Source of the DNA: JAHWKI01 sp035513575
GTDB taxonomy: Bacteria; Gemmatimonadota; Gemmatimonadetes; Longimicrobiales; RSA9
Assembly: GCA_035513575.1 (NCBI GenBank)
Contig: DATKBW010000121.1
Span: 46,834-110,833, forward strand
Direction: 5' to 3'
DNA length: 64,000 nucleotides
This document shows, one piece after another, positions 1-8,547 of this stretch. Position 1 is the first letter of the stretch, and every line of letters begins with the position of its first letter. The translations under genes were made by a program, and so were the position numbers. The notes under the pieces were generated by a model that made no database searches, was not told the DNA's origin, and was given only the letters and a program-made list of their open reading frames with translations.

Positions 1-128
1 TGGACGGGCCGGTGAAGCGGGTGGCCAGCCTCGACACGTGGGTGGCCTACGCGCCGCAGCTCGAGGCGGCCATCCTCCCGGACGTCGAGGATGTGCTGAA
101 GGCGGTGAGGGAGCTGGCGGCGTACTAG
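1..128 (+). CDS. 2-oxoacid dehydrogenase E1 component beta subunit, C-terminal fragment
   Basis: Only the last 41 codons lie in the window (frame starting at base 3, TAG at 126-128). The peptide starts DGPVKRVASLDTWVAYAPQL and ends in a helical VLKAVRELAAY tail. This resembles the extreme C-terminus of the transketolase-C domain of pyruvate or branched-chain 2-oxoacid dehydrogenase E1 beta subunits, where a 'aPvkRv...d...p.ap.LE.a.lP..edv' pattern follows the last strand. The 5' end is cut by the window edge, so the substrate class (pyruvate or branched-chain) cannot be decided. It is read in the same direction as the next gene, which starts about 50 bases later. Confidence 0.7.
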   Translation, partial: DGPVKRVASLDTWVAYAPQLEAAILPDVEDVLKAVRELAAY

Positions 129-178
129 AGGCGGAGGGCGCCTTCGGGGTGTTGAATCTGTCAGAGGGAGTCGAGGAG

Positions 179-1348
179 ATGCGGACATCGAGACTGTGGG
201 TTGCAGCGACGGCGGTCGTGCTCGGACCCGCCTGCGCGTCGGCGCAGGACGCGGCGGTGCAGCGCTCCGCGGACCACGCGTTCCGGGTGGTCACCGTGGC
301 CGAGGGTCTGGAGCACCCCTGGTCCATCGCGTTCCTGCCGGGCGGGGACATGCTCGTGACGGAGCGGCCGGGCCGGCTCCGGATCGTGCGGAACGGGCGG
401 CTGCTGCCGACGCCGGTGGCGGGCGTGCCGGAGGTGTTCGCCCGCGGCCAGGGCGGGCTGCTGGACGTCGTGCCGCACCCGGATTTCGCCACCAACCGGC
501 TGCTGTACCTGAGCTATTCCAAACCGCTGGGCGGCGATGAGTCCACCACGGCGGTGGTCCGCGGGCGGTTCGAGGACGACCGGCTGACGGGTGTGGAGGA
601 GATCTTCGCGGCGGACACCCGCGGCCGCGGGCACTACGGCTCCCGCCTCGCCTTCGACGGCCGGGGCCACCTCTTCATCACCGTGGGCGACCGCCAGGCA
701 TCTCCCAGCGGCGACCTGGAGGCCCACCCGGCGCAGGACCTGTCCAACCACCACGGCGTGACCATCCGCCTGCACGACGATGGCCGGGTCCCCCGCGACA
801 ACCCGCTCGTCGGCCGGGAGGGCGCGCGCCCGGAGATCTGGAGCTACGGCCACCGCAACGCCCAGGGGCTGGCCATCCACCCCGGAACCGGCGACCTGTG
901 GCTCAACGAGCACGGCCCGCAGGGCGGCGACGAGCTCAACCTCATCCTCCCCGGCCGCAACTACGGCTGGCCGGTCATCGGCCACGGGGTGAACTACCGG
1001 AGCGGCTCCGCCATCCACGAGGGCTCGCGGCGGGAAGGGATGGAGCAGCCGGTCCATTTCTGGGTGCCCTCCATCGCCACGTCCGGGCTCCTGTTCTACA
1101 CCGGCGACCGGTTCCCCGCCTGGCGCGGGAACGCGTTCGTGGGGGGGCTCGCCGGCGAGCAGCTCGCCCGGCTCAGCCTCGACGGCCGCCGCGTCACGGA
1201 CGAGGAGACGCTGCTCCGGGGGCTGCTCGGCCGGATCCGGGACGTGCGGCAGGGGCCCGACGGCTTCATCTACCTGGCCATCGACCACCGCGGCGGCGAT
1301 CTCACGCGGGTGGTGCGGCTGGAGCCGGTGGACGGGACGGGTCGGTAG
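179..1348 (+). CDS. PQQ-dependent aldose sugar dehydrogenase-like beta-propeller (YliI/Asd family)
   Basis: 389-residue protein of the soluble glucose/sorbosone dehydrogenase family, six-bladed propellers that oxidise aldose sugars with PQQ in the periplasm. Family hallmarks visible are HPWSIAFLPGGDMLVTERPG near the mature N-terminus, the RGHYGSRLAFDGRGHLF blade, the conserved SYGHRNAQGL and NEHGPQGGDELN segments, and a C-terminal IRDVRQGPDGFIYLAID. The ATG at 179 gives a standard signal peptide (MRTSRLWVAATAVVLG...ASA, cleavage before QDAAV) and has AGGGAG/GAGGAG upstream. The open frame extends back to 38, but that part overlaps the previous gene and is not protein-like. The electron acceptor and the real sugar are unknown. 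Convergent with the aminotransferase gene downstream. Confidence 0.88.
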   Translation: MRTSRLWVAATAVVLGPACASAQDAAVQRSADHAFRVVTVAEGLEHPWSIAFLPGGDMLVTERPGRLRIVRNGRLLPTPVAGVPEVFARGQGGLLDVVPHPDFATNRLLYLSYSKPLGGDESTTAVVRGRFEDDRLTGVEEIFAADTRGRGHYGSRLAFDGRGHLFITVGDRQASPSGDLEAHPAQDLSNHHGVTIRLHDDGRVPRDNPLVGREGARPEIWSYGHRNAQGLAIHPGTGDLWLNEHGPQGGDELNLILPGRNYGWPVIGHGVNYRSGSAIHEGSRREGMEQPVHFWVPSIATSGLLFYTGDRFPAWRGNAFVGGLAGEQLARLSLDGRRVTDEETLLRGLLGRIRDVRQGPDGFIYLAIDHRGGDLTRVVRLEPVDGTGR

Positions 1349-1368
1349 GAGGCCTCGCCGGCCCCCCC

Positions 1369-2622
1369 TTACCCGACCTCGTCCGCGATCAGCGCCACCA
1401 CCCGATCGATCTCCTCGACCGTGTTGTAGATGTGCGGCGCGAGCCTCATCCAGCCGTAGCCGTACTCGCTGACGACGCGCGTCCGGACGTTCGCGCGCTC
1501 CGCGAGCCGCCGCTGGAGGTCGAGCGCCTCGATGCCATCGACCCGGAAGGACACCATCCCGGCGACGAGGGTTTCATCGTCCGGGGACGCGATCCGGACG
1601 CGGGGGAGCGCGGCGAGGGCGCCGTGGAGTCGCCGGCGGAGGAAGCGGTTCCGTCGCTCGATCCGGCCGGGTCCGATGGTCCGGTGCAGGCCGACCGCGG
1701 CGTCCAGGCCAGCGAGCCTCGACTCGTCCAGGGTGCCCAGGTGGTTGAAGCGGTGGGCGCCCAGGGAGAGGTCGTCCCAGCCGCCGGAGGCCAGCGTCGG
1801 CCAGAGCCGCGTGCGCCACGGCTCCGCCATCCACAGCAGCCCCGTCCCCTGCGCCGCGCCCAGCCACTTGTGGGGCGAGGACGCGTAGAAGTCGATGGGG
1901 CCGAGAGCGGCGAGGTCCACGCGCATCATTCCGGGCGGGTGCGCGCCGTCCACCACGCAGATGAGCCCGCGCTCGCGGCAGAGCCCCGCCAGCGCCCGCA
2001 CCGGCAGGATCGTCCCGTTCGTGAACGTCACGTGTGAAAAGGAGATGACCCGGGTCCGTGACGTGATCGCCTCCCGGAACAGCGCCACGATCTCTTCCCC
2101 GGAGGTCGCCGGCACCGGCAGCGGCAGCTGCTTCAGCACCAGGCCCCTCCTCGCCGCCAGGAGCTCCCAGCAGCAGAGGCCGCCGATGTGCTCGTGGTCG
2201 GTGGTGAGCACCTCGTCCCCGGCGCCGAGATCGAGGCCGTTCGCCACGAAGCTCATCGCCTCCGTCGTGTTGCGCGGGAAGACGAGACCCGCCGGGTCGG
2301 CGCCGATCAGCGCCCCCACCCGCCCCTTGAGCCCCTCCCAGTCCGCGGCGGGCGGGTAGGTCTCCGCCGTGCGACGCGTGTGCTCCATCACCGCGGCCAC
2401 GACGACGCGCGGCTGCGGCCCGAGGGTGGCGGGGTTCAGGAACAGCCGGCCCTCCGGGATCATGAACTCGCGCCGGACAAGCGCCCAGAACGGCTCGTCC
2501 TCCTGCCACCCGGCGCCCCGCGCCGCGAGCGGCAGCGCCAGGGCCTCCAGGCGCCCCGGCCACGCCGCGGCCGCCGCGGAAACACCAGCCAGAGCTCCCA
2601 GGAAACGTCGGCGGGTCGGCAT
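1369..2622 (-). CDS. Tat-exported class V aminotransferase (isopenicillin N epimerase-like)
   Basis: 417-residue PLP enzyme of the aminotransferase class V fold (isopenicillin-N epimerase / cysteine desulfurase-like). It has a twin-arginine leader (MPTRRRFLGALAGVSAAAAA), which implies export as a folded holoenzyme. The core shows VFPRNTTEAMSFVANGL (cofactor phosphate region), TTDHEHIGGLCCWE, VDGAHPPGMMRVDL and the lysine motif FYASSPHKWLGAAQGTGLLW, whose SPHKW lysine forms the Schiff base. I chose the start at the Tat motif. An in-frame extension to 2805 overlaps the divergent hydrolase gene and lacks protein character. The substrate is unknown; exported members of this family are common but poorly characterised. 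Confidence 0.85.
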   Translation of the reverse strand: MPTRRRFLGALAGVSAAAAAWPGRLEALALPLAARGAGWQEDEPFWALVRREFMIPEGRLFLNPATLGPQPRVVVAAVMEHTRRTAETYPPAADWEGLKGRVGALIGADPAGLVFPRNTTEAMSFVANGLDLGAGDEVLTTDHEHIGGLCCWELLAARRGLVLKQLPLPVPATSGEEIVALFREAITSRTRVISFSHVTFTNGTILPVRALAGLCRERGLICVVDGAHPPGMMRVDLAALGPIDFYASSPHKWLGAAQGTGLLWMAEPWRTRLWPTLASGGWDDLSLGAHRFNHLGTLDESRLAGLDAAVGLHRTIGPGRIERRNRFLRRRLHGALAALPRVRIASPDDETLVAGMVSFRVDGIEALDLQRRLAERANVRTRVVSEYGYGWMRLAPHIYNTVEEIDRVVALIADEVG

Positions 2623-2696
2623 GCCCACAAACAACACCCGCCCCCCCGTTTCCACAACCACCGCCCCATTCTGGCGAGCGCAGCGAGCGCTTCCCT

Positions 2697-2713
2697 GCGC
2701 GGCGCAGCCGCGC
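2697..2713. repeat. Small extragenic palindrome, 7-bp stem with GCA loop
   Basis: GCGCGGC-GCA-GCCGCGC, a perfect 7-bp inverted repeat around a GCA triloop, in the 109-bp divergent spacer between the aminotransferase and hydrolase starts. It is preceded by a GCGAGCGCAGCGAGCGC direct repeat. Similar short palindromes with a GCA or GAA loop sit at 40636, 40675 and 50107. It lies about 5 bp before the TATCTT box of the following gene, so it may affect that promoter. Confidence 0.5.
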
Positions 2714-2731
2714 CCCCTATCTTCCGCCCCC

Positions 2732-3832
2732 ATGCCATCCACGCTCCGCTTCCTGCGCCAGTTCCTGCGGCCGGCCCCGGGTGCGGTGGTCGAGGAGGAG
2801 TCCACCTACCGCCGGGGCGGGGAGACCCTGGAGGCGACGCTGTATCGGCCGGCCTCGTCCTCCGGCCCGCTCCCCGGCTGGGTCACGCTCCACGGCCTCA
2901 CCTACCACGGCCGGAAGCACCCGTCCCTGGAGCGGTTCGCCCGCGCCCTGGCGGCATCGGGCGCGGCCGTCCTGGTCCCGGACCTGCCCGAGTGGCGGCG
3001 CCTGGAGGTGGCCCCCGGCCCCACCGTGGAGACCATCAAGGCGGCGGTGCTGGCGCTGGATGGACGTGGCATCACCGAGCCCGGCCGCATCGGCGTCATG
3101 GGCTTCTCCTTCGGCGCGACGCAGGCGCTGATCGCGGCGAGCGACCCGGCCCTCGCCGGGCACCTGGCCGGTATCGCCGCCTGGGGCGGCTACGCGGATT
3201 TCCGCCGCGTCACGCGCTTCATGTTCCTCGGCGAGCACGAGCTGGATGGCGACCGCCACGCCATGGAGCCGGACCCGTACGGGAGCTGGATCCTCGCCGG
3301 CAACTACCTGACGCTGCTGCCCGAGCACGCGGCGGACGGCGCGCTGGCGGAGGCGGTGCACCGGCTGGCACTGGAGGCGGGGCGCGGCGGGATCATGTCG
3401 TGGGACCCCGCCATGGACCCGCTCAAGGCGGAGTTGCCGGGCGCCCTGGACGATCGCCAGCGAGCGGTGTTCGACCTCGTCGCCCCGCCGACGACGCGGC
3501 CCCTGACCGCGGAGGGGAGGGAACGGCTCCGCGCGTTCACGGAGCGGCTGATCGATGCGGCCATCGCCCGGGAGCCGCTCCTCGACCCGAGTCCCTACTT
3601 CCCCCGCGTGCCCGTTCCCGTGTTCCTCGCCCACGGCCGCGGCGACCGGCTCATCCCGTGGACGGAGATGGTCCGCATCCGGCGCGCGCTCCCGGCGGGG
3701 CGCGTGACGCGCGCGGGGATCACCACCCTGTTCGCGCACTCCTTCGGCGAGCGGCGCTTTCCCACGCCCGGACTGGTCCTGGAGGGGGTGCGGTTCGTCC
3801 GGCTGCTGCGCGCGATGGTCCGGCTGATCTGA
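2732..3832 (+). CDS. Alpha/beta hydrolase (dienelactone-hydrolase-like)
   Basis: 366-residue alpha/beta hydrolase. WVTLHGLTYHGRKHPSLERFARAL is the oxyanion-loop region, VLVPDLPEWRRL follows, the nucleophile elbow is GVMGFSFGATQAL (G-F-S-F-G), and a late PVPVFLAHGRGDRLIPWTEM carries the acidic residue. The catalytic His is probably in TTLFAHSFG. The N-terminal MPSTLRFLRQFLRP has no signal peptide. The ATG at 2732 is the first start clear of the divergent aminotransferase gene; a TATCTT box lies 9 bp upstream. Substrate cannot be inferred. The region around residues 160-250 (HELDGDRHAMEPD...) is a lid-like insert longer than in plain dienelactone hydrolases. Confidence 0.78.
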   Translation: MPSTLRFLRQFLRPAPGAVVEEESTYRRGGETLEATLYRPASSSGPLPGWVTLHGLTYHGRKHPSLERFARALAASGAAVLVPDLPEWRRLEVAPGPTVETIKAAVLALDGRGITEPGRIGVMGFSFGATQALIAASDPALAGHLAGIAAWGGYADFRRVTRFMFLGEHELDGDRHAMEPDPYGSWILAGNYLTLLPEHAADGALAEAVHRLALEAGRGGIMSWDPAMDPLKAELPGALDDRQRAVFDLVAPPTTRPLTAEGRERLRAFTERLIDAAIAREPLLDPSPYFPRVPVPVFLAHGRGDRLIPWTEMVRIRRALPAGRVTRAGITTLFAHSFGERRFPTPGLVLEGVRFVRLLRAMVRLI

Positions 3833-3842
3833 GCCCCCCGCC

Positions 3843-4859
3843 TCAGCGCACCACCCGCAGCGACTCCACTCCCCCGGCGACGCGACCCAGCAGCCAGTCC
3901 GCCATTTCGGGGTCCCCGGCGTCTTCCGCGAACGGACGGTTGCCGTTGAGCCGGATCGCCACCCGCGCCATGGAGCGGTGTCCGCCGCCCATCCCCTCCT
4001 CCTCCGCGAGCGCCTTCGCCAGGTCGCCGGCGCCCGGCCCGCCGCCCACGTGGCGGATGTTGATCGCGAGCTCGTCGCCCACCAGCCCGGCGGCGGCCGA
4101 CCAGGCCACGCCCTCGATGGCGAGGCAGAAATCCGCCAGGTTCGGGAGGACGTGGGAGGCGCGGTCGTCGAGGCGGCCCACGTAGGCGACGGCCACGTCG
4201 CCCTGTTTCCGGAGCTCCCCGAGCGCCCGGCCCACCGACCGCAGCGCCCCCTCGGAGAACGACGGTCGGCCGATCTTCCGGAGCAGCTCCTGGTCCGCCC
4301 GGCCCTGCAGGAACGCGTACGCCTCCACGTCCGCGGGTGCGGTGCCCCGGCGGAGCACCTCCGTATCGGTGCGGATCCCGTAGATGAGCGCCGTTGCGAG
4401 GCGCGGCGTGATCCGCTCCTCGTCGCCCACCCGGAGGTACTCCGTCACGATGGTGGCCGCGGCGCCGTAGTCGGGGCGGATGTCCACGAGGTCGGCGGTG
4501 TAGCCGGTGCGGGTCGGGTGGTGGTCGATGACGGCATAGCTGGCCCGGGACTCGACCGGCTCGGGCTGCGTGTCCACCGCGATGATCCGCTTGAACCCTT
4601 TCAGCTCGGGCTCGCTCACCCGCACCACCCGCAACCCGATCAGCTCCGCCATCCGCTGGTTCTCGGGACGCGTCACCTCGCCCAGGCTGATGATCGGGCT
4701 GTCCTCCTCCTTGCGGTGCAGCAGGATCCGCAGCGCCAGCGCGCTGGCCATGCCGTCCGAGTCCGGGTCCGGCTGGATCAGGATCGGAACGACCTGCGTC
4801 CCGCGGGCGAATGCCCGCAGCTCGTGAACCCGTCTCGCGTTGTCCGACCGTGTGTTCAT
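3843..4859 (-). CDS. DHH/DHHA1-family phosphoesterase
   Basis: 338-residue DHH phosphoesterase. Visible motifs are QPDPDSDGMASALALRILL (motif I), IIAVDTQP (motif II), the name-giving YAVIDHHPTRTG (motif III), GAAATIVTEYL and, in the DHHA1 domain, GGGHRSMARVAIRL. These are manganese enzymes that hydrolyse phosphodiesters such as nanoRNA, pAp or cyclic dinucleotides. Here the first motif reads LIQPDPDSDG, with Gln where most members have a metal-binding His, so specificity or metal binding may differ. The ATG at 4859 has GGGGTG upstream and gives the natural family N-terminus. Divergent from hemE across a 165-bp spacer. The open frame continues upstream to 6650, antisense to hemE, as a shadow. 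Confidence 0.82.
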   Translation of the reverse strand: MNTRSDNARRVHELRAFARGTQVVPILIQPDPDSDGMASALALRILLHRKEEDSPIISLGEVTRPENQRMAELIGLRVVRVSEPELKGFKRIIAVDTQPEPVESRASYAVIDHHPTRTGYTADLVDIRPDYGAAATIVTEYLRVGDEERITPRLATALIYGIRTDTEVLRRGTAPADVEAYAFLQGRADQELLRKIGRPSFSEGALRSVGRALGELRKQGDVAVAYVGRLDDRASHVLPNLADFCLAIEGVAWSAAAGLVGDELAINIRHVGGGPGAGDLAKALAEEEGMGGGHRSMARVAIRLNGNRPFAEDAGDPEMADWLLGRVAGGVESLRVVR

Positions 4860-4970
4860 CGCACCCCGTTGACAGCCCGCTCCGGAAGCGTCCCGCTCTC
4901 TCCGGACCGCCGCCCAGCGGCTGCTTCCGGAGCTCGCGGGACGCACAGGAGCAAGTCCCGATCCATGCCC

Positions 4971-4999
4971 TTTCACCCGCCCGGCCATTCCGCTAACCT
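4971..4999 (+). promoter_or_regulatory. Putative promoter for hemE (TTTCAC-N17-TAACCT)
   Basis: A -35-like TTTCAC (4971-4976) and a -10-like TAACCT (4994-4999) are separated by 17 bp. They end 25 bp before the hemE ATG in the divergent spacer. The same pattern, TTT(A/C)(C)C plus TA(A/C)(A/C)(C/T)T at 17-18 bp, recurs before two other plus-strand genes (52967 and 53914), which raises confidence that these are real vegetative promoters. Confidence 0.42.
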
Positions 5000-5024
5000 C
5001 CTGCGAACCCGAGCCGGAGAAGGG

Positions 5025-6044
5025 ATGAACGATCGCCTCCTGAAGGCCCTCCGTCGAGAGCCGGTGGACCGGACCCCCGTGTGGTTCATGCGCCAGGCCG
5101 GCCGCGCCCTGCCCGCCTACCGCGAGAGCCGCGCCGACGCCAGCATGTTCGAGATCCTCCGGGACCCGCCCCGGGCGGCCGAGGTCACGATGATGCCGCT
5201 GGAGTACTTCCCCGTGGATGCGCTCGTCCTCTACAACGACCTGGCCACCCCCTTCCTCGCGGCCGGGATCCAGGTGGAGATGCGGAAGGGGGTCGGGCCC
5301 GTAGTGCTGAACCCGGTGAACACGCCGGCGGCCGTGGATGCCCTCCCCGAGCACGACCCCCGGGATGGCCTGGCCTTCAACCTGGAGGCGATCCGCATCC
5401 TCGTGGACAGGGTCGATGTGCCGGTGCTCGGCTTCGTCGGCGCCCCCTTCACCCTCTGTTCCTACCTCGTGGCGGGGACCCGCACCAGGCACCTCGAGGA
5501 CATCAAGGTGTTCATGTGGACCCGGCCCGACGCGTGGCACCGGCTCGCCGACTACTGGGCCCGCCACCTCGCCGAGTTCGGCATCGCCCAGCACGAGGCC
5601 GGTGCCGGCGCCGTCCAGGTCTTCGATTCCTGGGCCGGCGAGCTGTCTCCGGAGGATTATTTCACGTACGTCATGCCCCACACGGCCACCCTCCTCCACC
5701 GCATGCGGGACGCGGGCGTGCCCACCATCAGCTTCGCCATCGGCAACCCGGCCCTGCTCCCCCTGATCTCGGAAGCGGGGGGCGACTGCATCGGTGTGGA
5801 CTGGCGCCTCCCCATCGACGAGGCGTGGGAGCTGATCGGCGAGGATCGCGCGATCCAGGGCAATCTGGACCCGGTGGCCCTCCTGGCCGGCCGGGACACC
5901 GCCCTCGACAAGGCGCGCGACATCCTGGACCGCGTGGACGGGCGCCCCGGGCACATCTTCAACCTCGGGCACGGCATCCTGCCGGACACGGACCACGAGG
6001 TGCTGGCGGCGGTGGTGGAGTTCGTTCACGAGTACACGGGATAG
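5025..6044 (+). CDS. hemE: Uroporphyrinogen decarboxylase
   Basis: 339 residues, a normal length. It decarboxylates the four acetate side chains of uroporphyrinogen III to give coproporphyrinogen III in the cytoplasm. The N-terminus has the signature PVWFMRQAGRALPAYRESR (invariant Arg pair of the active site). Also seen are FPVDALVLYNDLATPF, GFVGAPFTLCSYLVAG, QVFDSWAGELSPEDY (catalytic-region Asp/Ser-Trp) and the C-terminal FNLGHGILPDTDHEVL. The ATG at 5025 follows GGAGAAGGG. The hemH gene begins 10 bases after the stop, so the two form an operon that converges on a protoporphyrinogen oxidase gene. The heme supply fits the cytochrome-rich region further on. Confidence 0.97.
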   Translation: MNDRLLKALRREPVDRTPVWFMRQAGRALPAYRESRADASMFEILRDPPRAAEVTMMPLEYFPVDALVLYNDLATPFLAAGIQVEMRKGVGPVVLNPVNTPAAVDALPEHDPRDGLAFNLEAIRILVDRVDVPVLGFVGAPFTLCSYLVAGTRTRHLEDIKVFMWTRPDAWHRLADYWARHLAEFGIAQHEAGAGAVQVFDSWAGELSPEDYFTYVMPHTATLLHRMRDAGVPTISFAIGNPALLPLISEAGGDCIGVDWRLPIDEAWELIGEDRAIQGNLDPVALLAGRDTALDKARDILDRVDGRPGHIFNLGHGILPDTDHEVLAAVVEFVHEYTG

Positions 6045-6054
6045 GGAGGTGGGG

Positions 6055-7122
6055 ATGCGGACGGGCGTCGTGCTGTTGAATTTTGGCGAGCCGGAGCGGC
6101 CGGTGATGGAGGAAGTGGTGCCGTTCCTCGAGCGCATTTTCCTGATGAACGCCACGCTCGAGCCCGGCCAGGAGGAGGCCGCACGGAAACGGGCGCGGGA
6201 GCTGGCCGGGCGACGGGCGCCCGGCCTGATCGAGGAATACGAGGCGATCGGCGGCTCCCCGCTCCACGCGCAGGCGCGGCGGCAGGCGGAGATGCTCGAG
6301 GAGGAGCTGCGGCGGCGCGGCCACGACGTCGTCGTCGTGGTAGGGATGCAGTTCACGGAGCCGGGGATCCCCGCCGCGGTGGCGGCCGCCCGGGAGGCGG
6401 GGGTGCAGGCGCTCATCGGGCTGCCGGTGTACCCGCTCTGCGGCCCGTCCACCAACGTGGCGGCGCTGGCCGACCTGCGCCGCGCGGTGGACGCGGCCGG
6501 CTGGGACGTGAGGGTCCACGAGATCACGGGGTGGCACGTCCACCCGGAGTACACGGCGCTGCGCGCGGATGGCGTACGGGCGCTGTGCGCGGCGGAGGGC
6601 GTGGACCTCGCCGACCCGGGGACGCGGCTGGTCTTCTCCGCCCACGGCACCCCCCTCCGCTACCTGCGGGAGGGAAGCCGTTACGACCTGTACGTGGACG
6701 ACCACTGTCGGCGCCTCGCCGCCGCCCTCGACCTGGACGAGTTCGTCCTCGGATTCCAGAACCACGCCAACCGGCCCGGCGTGGAGTGGACCCGGCCGGA
6801 CATCGACCAGGCGATCCGGGGTATCACCGCCGAGCGCATCGTCGTGGTCCCGGTGAGCTTCATGCACGAGCAGTCCGAGACGCTGGCCGAGCTGGACCAC
6901 GCGCTGAAGGACGAAGCCGAGTCGCTCGGGCTCGCGTTCCACCGGGTGCCGATCCCGTTCGACGACCCCCGCTTCGCGGCCCTCCTCGCCGACCTGCTCG
7001 AGCCGTTCACCAACGGCAAGAACCCGGCGGACATCGGGTACGGGCAGTGCCGGTGCCGCGCCGTGCCGGGGACGGTGTGCCTCAATCACCGCCTGGAGCG
7101 CGAAGAGGCCCCGGTGGGCTGA
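6055..7122 (+). CDS. hemH: Ferrochelatase with probable [2Fe-2S] ligand cysteines
   Basis: 355 residues from the ATG at 6055, preceded by GGGAGGT; a GTG six bases earlier is also possible. It inserts Fe2+ into protoporphyrin IX (or coproporphyrin in some lineages). Landmarks are GVVLLNFGEPE, EYEAIGGSPLHAQ, QFTEPGIP, YPLCGPSTN, LVFSAHGTPLRYL with the catalytic His (about 197), GFQNHANRPGVEWTRPDI, and PVSFMHEQSETLAELD with the metal-site Glu. Four cysteines (about 129, 332, 334 and 342, the last three as C-x-C-x7-C) sit where cluster-binding ferrochelatases have theirs. Downstream partner of hemE. Confidence 0.95.
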   Translation: MRTGVVLLNFGEPERPVMEEVVPFLERIFLMNATLEPGQEEAARKRARELAGRRAPGLIEEYEAIGGSPLHAQARRQAEMLEEELRRRGHDVVVVVGMQFTEPGIPAAVAAAREAGVQALIGLPVYPLCGPSTNVAALADLRRAVDAAGWDVRVHEITGWHVHPEYTALRADGVRALCAAEGVDLADPGTRLVFSAHGTPLRYLREGSRYDLYVDDHCRRLAAALDLDEFVLGFQNHANRPGVEWTRPDIDQAIRGITAERIVVVPVSFMHEQSETLAELDHALKDEAESLGLAFHRVPIPFDDPRFAALLADLLEPFTNGKNPADIGYGQCRCRAVPGTVCLNHRLEREEAPVG

Positions 7123-7182
7123 CCCGGCCGGCAGACGACAGGCGCGCCTCCCCCATCCACCTGCCGGGCATTTCTCCGCCGC

Positions 7183-8430
7183 CTAGGCCGCGAGCTCCGC
7201 CGCCAGCCTCCGCGCGTCCACCAGCCTCCCCGTCACCCCCGGCCGCGCCTCCCAGTTCGCGCAGACCCGCACGCCCGCCGGCAGCGCCAGCCCGTCCAGC
7301 GCGTTCCAGCTGCGGTCCCAGGCCGGGATCCACGTGCGCGAGAGATGGACCGCACGGGCGTCGTGCCCGGTCATCTCGCGGAACTCCGAGCGCGCCAGCT
7401 CCGCCAGCTCCCGGTCCGGGCGGCCGGGGATGTCCGGCCGCTTCGCGCCGCCCAGGAACGCGGTGTACAGCCCGTCCCGGCCGAACATGGCGTGGTTCCA
7501 CGTGACGCCGCGCGTGGCCTTCCCTTCCCCCAGCGCCACCTGGTAGCCGAGGCCCCGCAGGTCCGCGTCGGACAGGAGGTGGACCAGCGCGAGGCGATTG
7601 GAGCGAAGTCGCTCCAGCCGTAGCGCTGCGTCGGGTGCCAGCTCCCGCAGCATGCCCGCCGCCGCGCCGGCGGGGCAGGCCAGGACCACGGTCTCGGCCA
7701 CGATGGCGTCGTCGTCGAGATGCACCCGGAAGCGGGACCCTTCGCGCGTGAGGGCGCGCACGGGCGCGTTCAGCCGGAGTCCGTCGCCCAGGCGGTCCGC
7801 GTACGCGTCCGTCAGCGTCTGGAGCCCGCGGCGGAACGAGCACGCGGGCGCGGCCCCCCGGGCGCGGGATCCCCGCAGCATGGCGCGGAGCAGGCTCCCC
7901 TCCACGCCCAGCGTCTCGAGGGTGGCGGCGAGGGCGTGCCGGGCGGGCATGTCGGCGGGGTCCGACGCGTAGAGGCCCCCGTAGAGGGGGGCGATGACGC
8001 GCTCGTAGACGTTGCGGCCGAACTTCCGGGTGAAGAAGTCCGCGGCCGTCTCCTCCGGCTGGAGGCCTCTCGTGAACGGCTCGGCGAGGACCCGGAGGCG
8101 GTCGCGCCAGCCGATCAGGTCGGTGCGGAGCGCGGCCCGGGGAGTGGTGGGGACGAGGCGGAGCCGTCCATCCGCCCACACGTAGAGGGGCAGCTCCTCG
8201 GACGTGAGCAACTCCGCCTCGAGGCCGAGCTCCCGCACGGCCTGGCCGAACGGACCGGTCAGGCGCGCGCGCTGCGGCCCCAGCTCCAGGACACGCCCCT
8301 CGACCTCGATGGAGCCGATCACGCCACCGGCCCGGCCCCCGGACTCCAGCACGATCGCCTCCGCCCCCGCGGCCCGCAGCGCGTATCCCACCGCCAGCCC
8401 GCTGATCCCCCCGCCCACCACTGCGATCAT
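7183..8430 (-). CDS. hemG: FAD-dependent protoporphyrinogen oxidase
   Basis: 415-residue HemY/PPOX-type flavoprotein that oxidises protoporphyrinogen IX (or coproporphyrinogen III in the coproporphyrin route). The N-terminal dinucleotide fold MIAVVGGGISGLAVGYALRAAG is followed by the acidic strand end IVLESGGRAGG. Then come TTPRAALRTDLIGWRDRLR, FFTRKFGRNVYERVIAPLYGGLYASDP (conserved in PPOX) and the FAD-closing C-terminus NWEARPGVTGRLVDARRLAAEL. The ATG at 8430 is the only start giving the complete Rossmann motif. It is tail-to-tail with hemE-hemH, so three heme-biosynthesis steps cluster. The open frame reaching 10233 upstream is antisense to the kinase gene. Symbol hemG/hemY is used loosely; the anaerobic HemG of Escherichia coli is unrelated. 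Confidence 0.92.
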   Translation of the reverse strand: MIAVVGGGISGLAVGYALRAAGAEAIVLESGGRAGGVIGSIEVEGRVLELGPQRARLTGPFGQAVRELGLEAELLTSEELPLYVWADGRLRLVPTTPRAALRTDLIGWRDRLRVLAEPFTRGLQPEETAADFFTRKFGRNVYERVIAPLYGGLYASDPADMPARHALAATLETLGVEGSLLRAMLRGSRARGAAPACSFRRGLQTLTDAYADRLGDGLRLNAPVRALTREGSRFRVHLDDDAIVAETVVLACPAGAAAGMLRELAPDAALRLERLRSNRLALVHLLSDADLRGLGYQVALGEGKATRGVTWNHAMFGRDGLYTAFLGGAKRPDIPGRPDRELAELARSEFREMTGHDARAVHLSRTWIPAWDRSWNALDGLALPAGVRVCANWEARPGVTGRLVDARRLAAELAA

Positions 8431-8547
8431 CCGCTCCTCCGCTCCCGTTCGCGCTGCGAGAAAAGTGGCTCCGGCCGCCCCGCTCGACCAGCCCTCCCGA
8501 TCCCGATATGTTTGTCCGGTACATCGAACCTCACCCGCGACGCACCC

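Noticed and set aside
161..1288. Long antisense reading frames opposite the sugar dehydrogenase and most other genes
   Set aside because: High GC makes stop codons rare on the opposite strand; these frames have Arg/Ala/Pro/Gly-biased composition, no motifs and no ribosome site.
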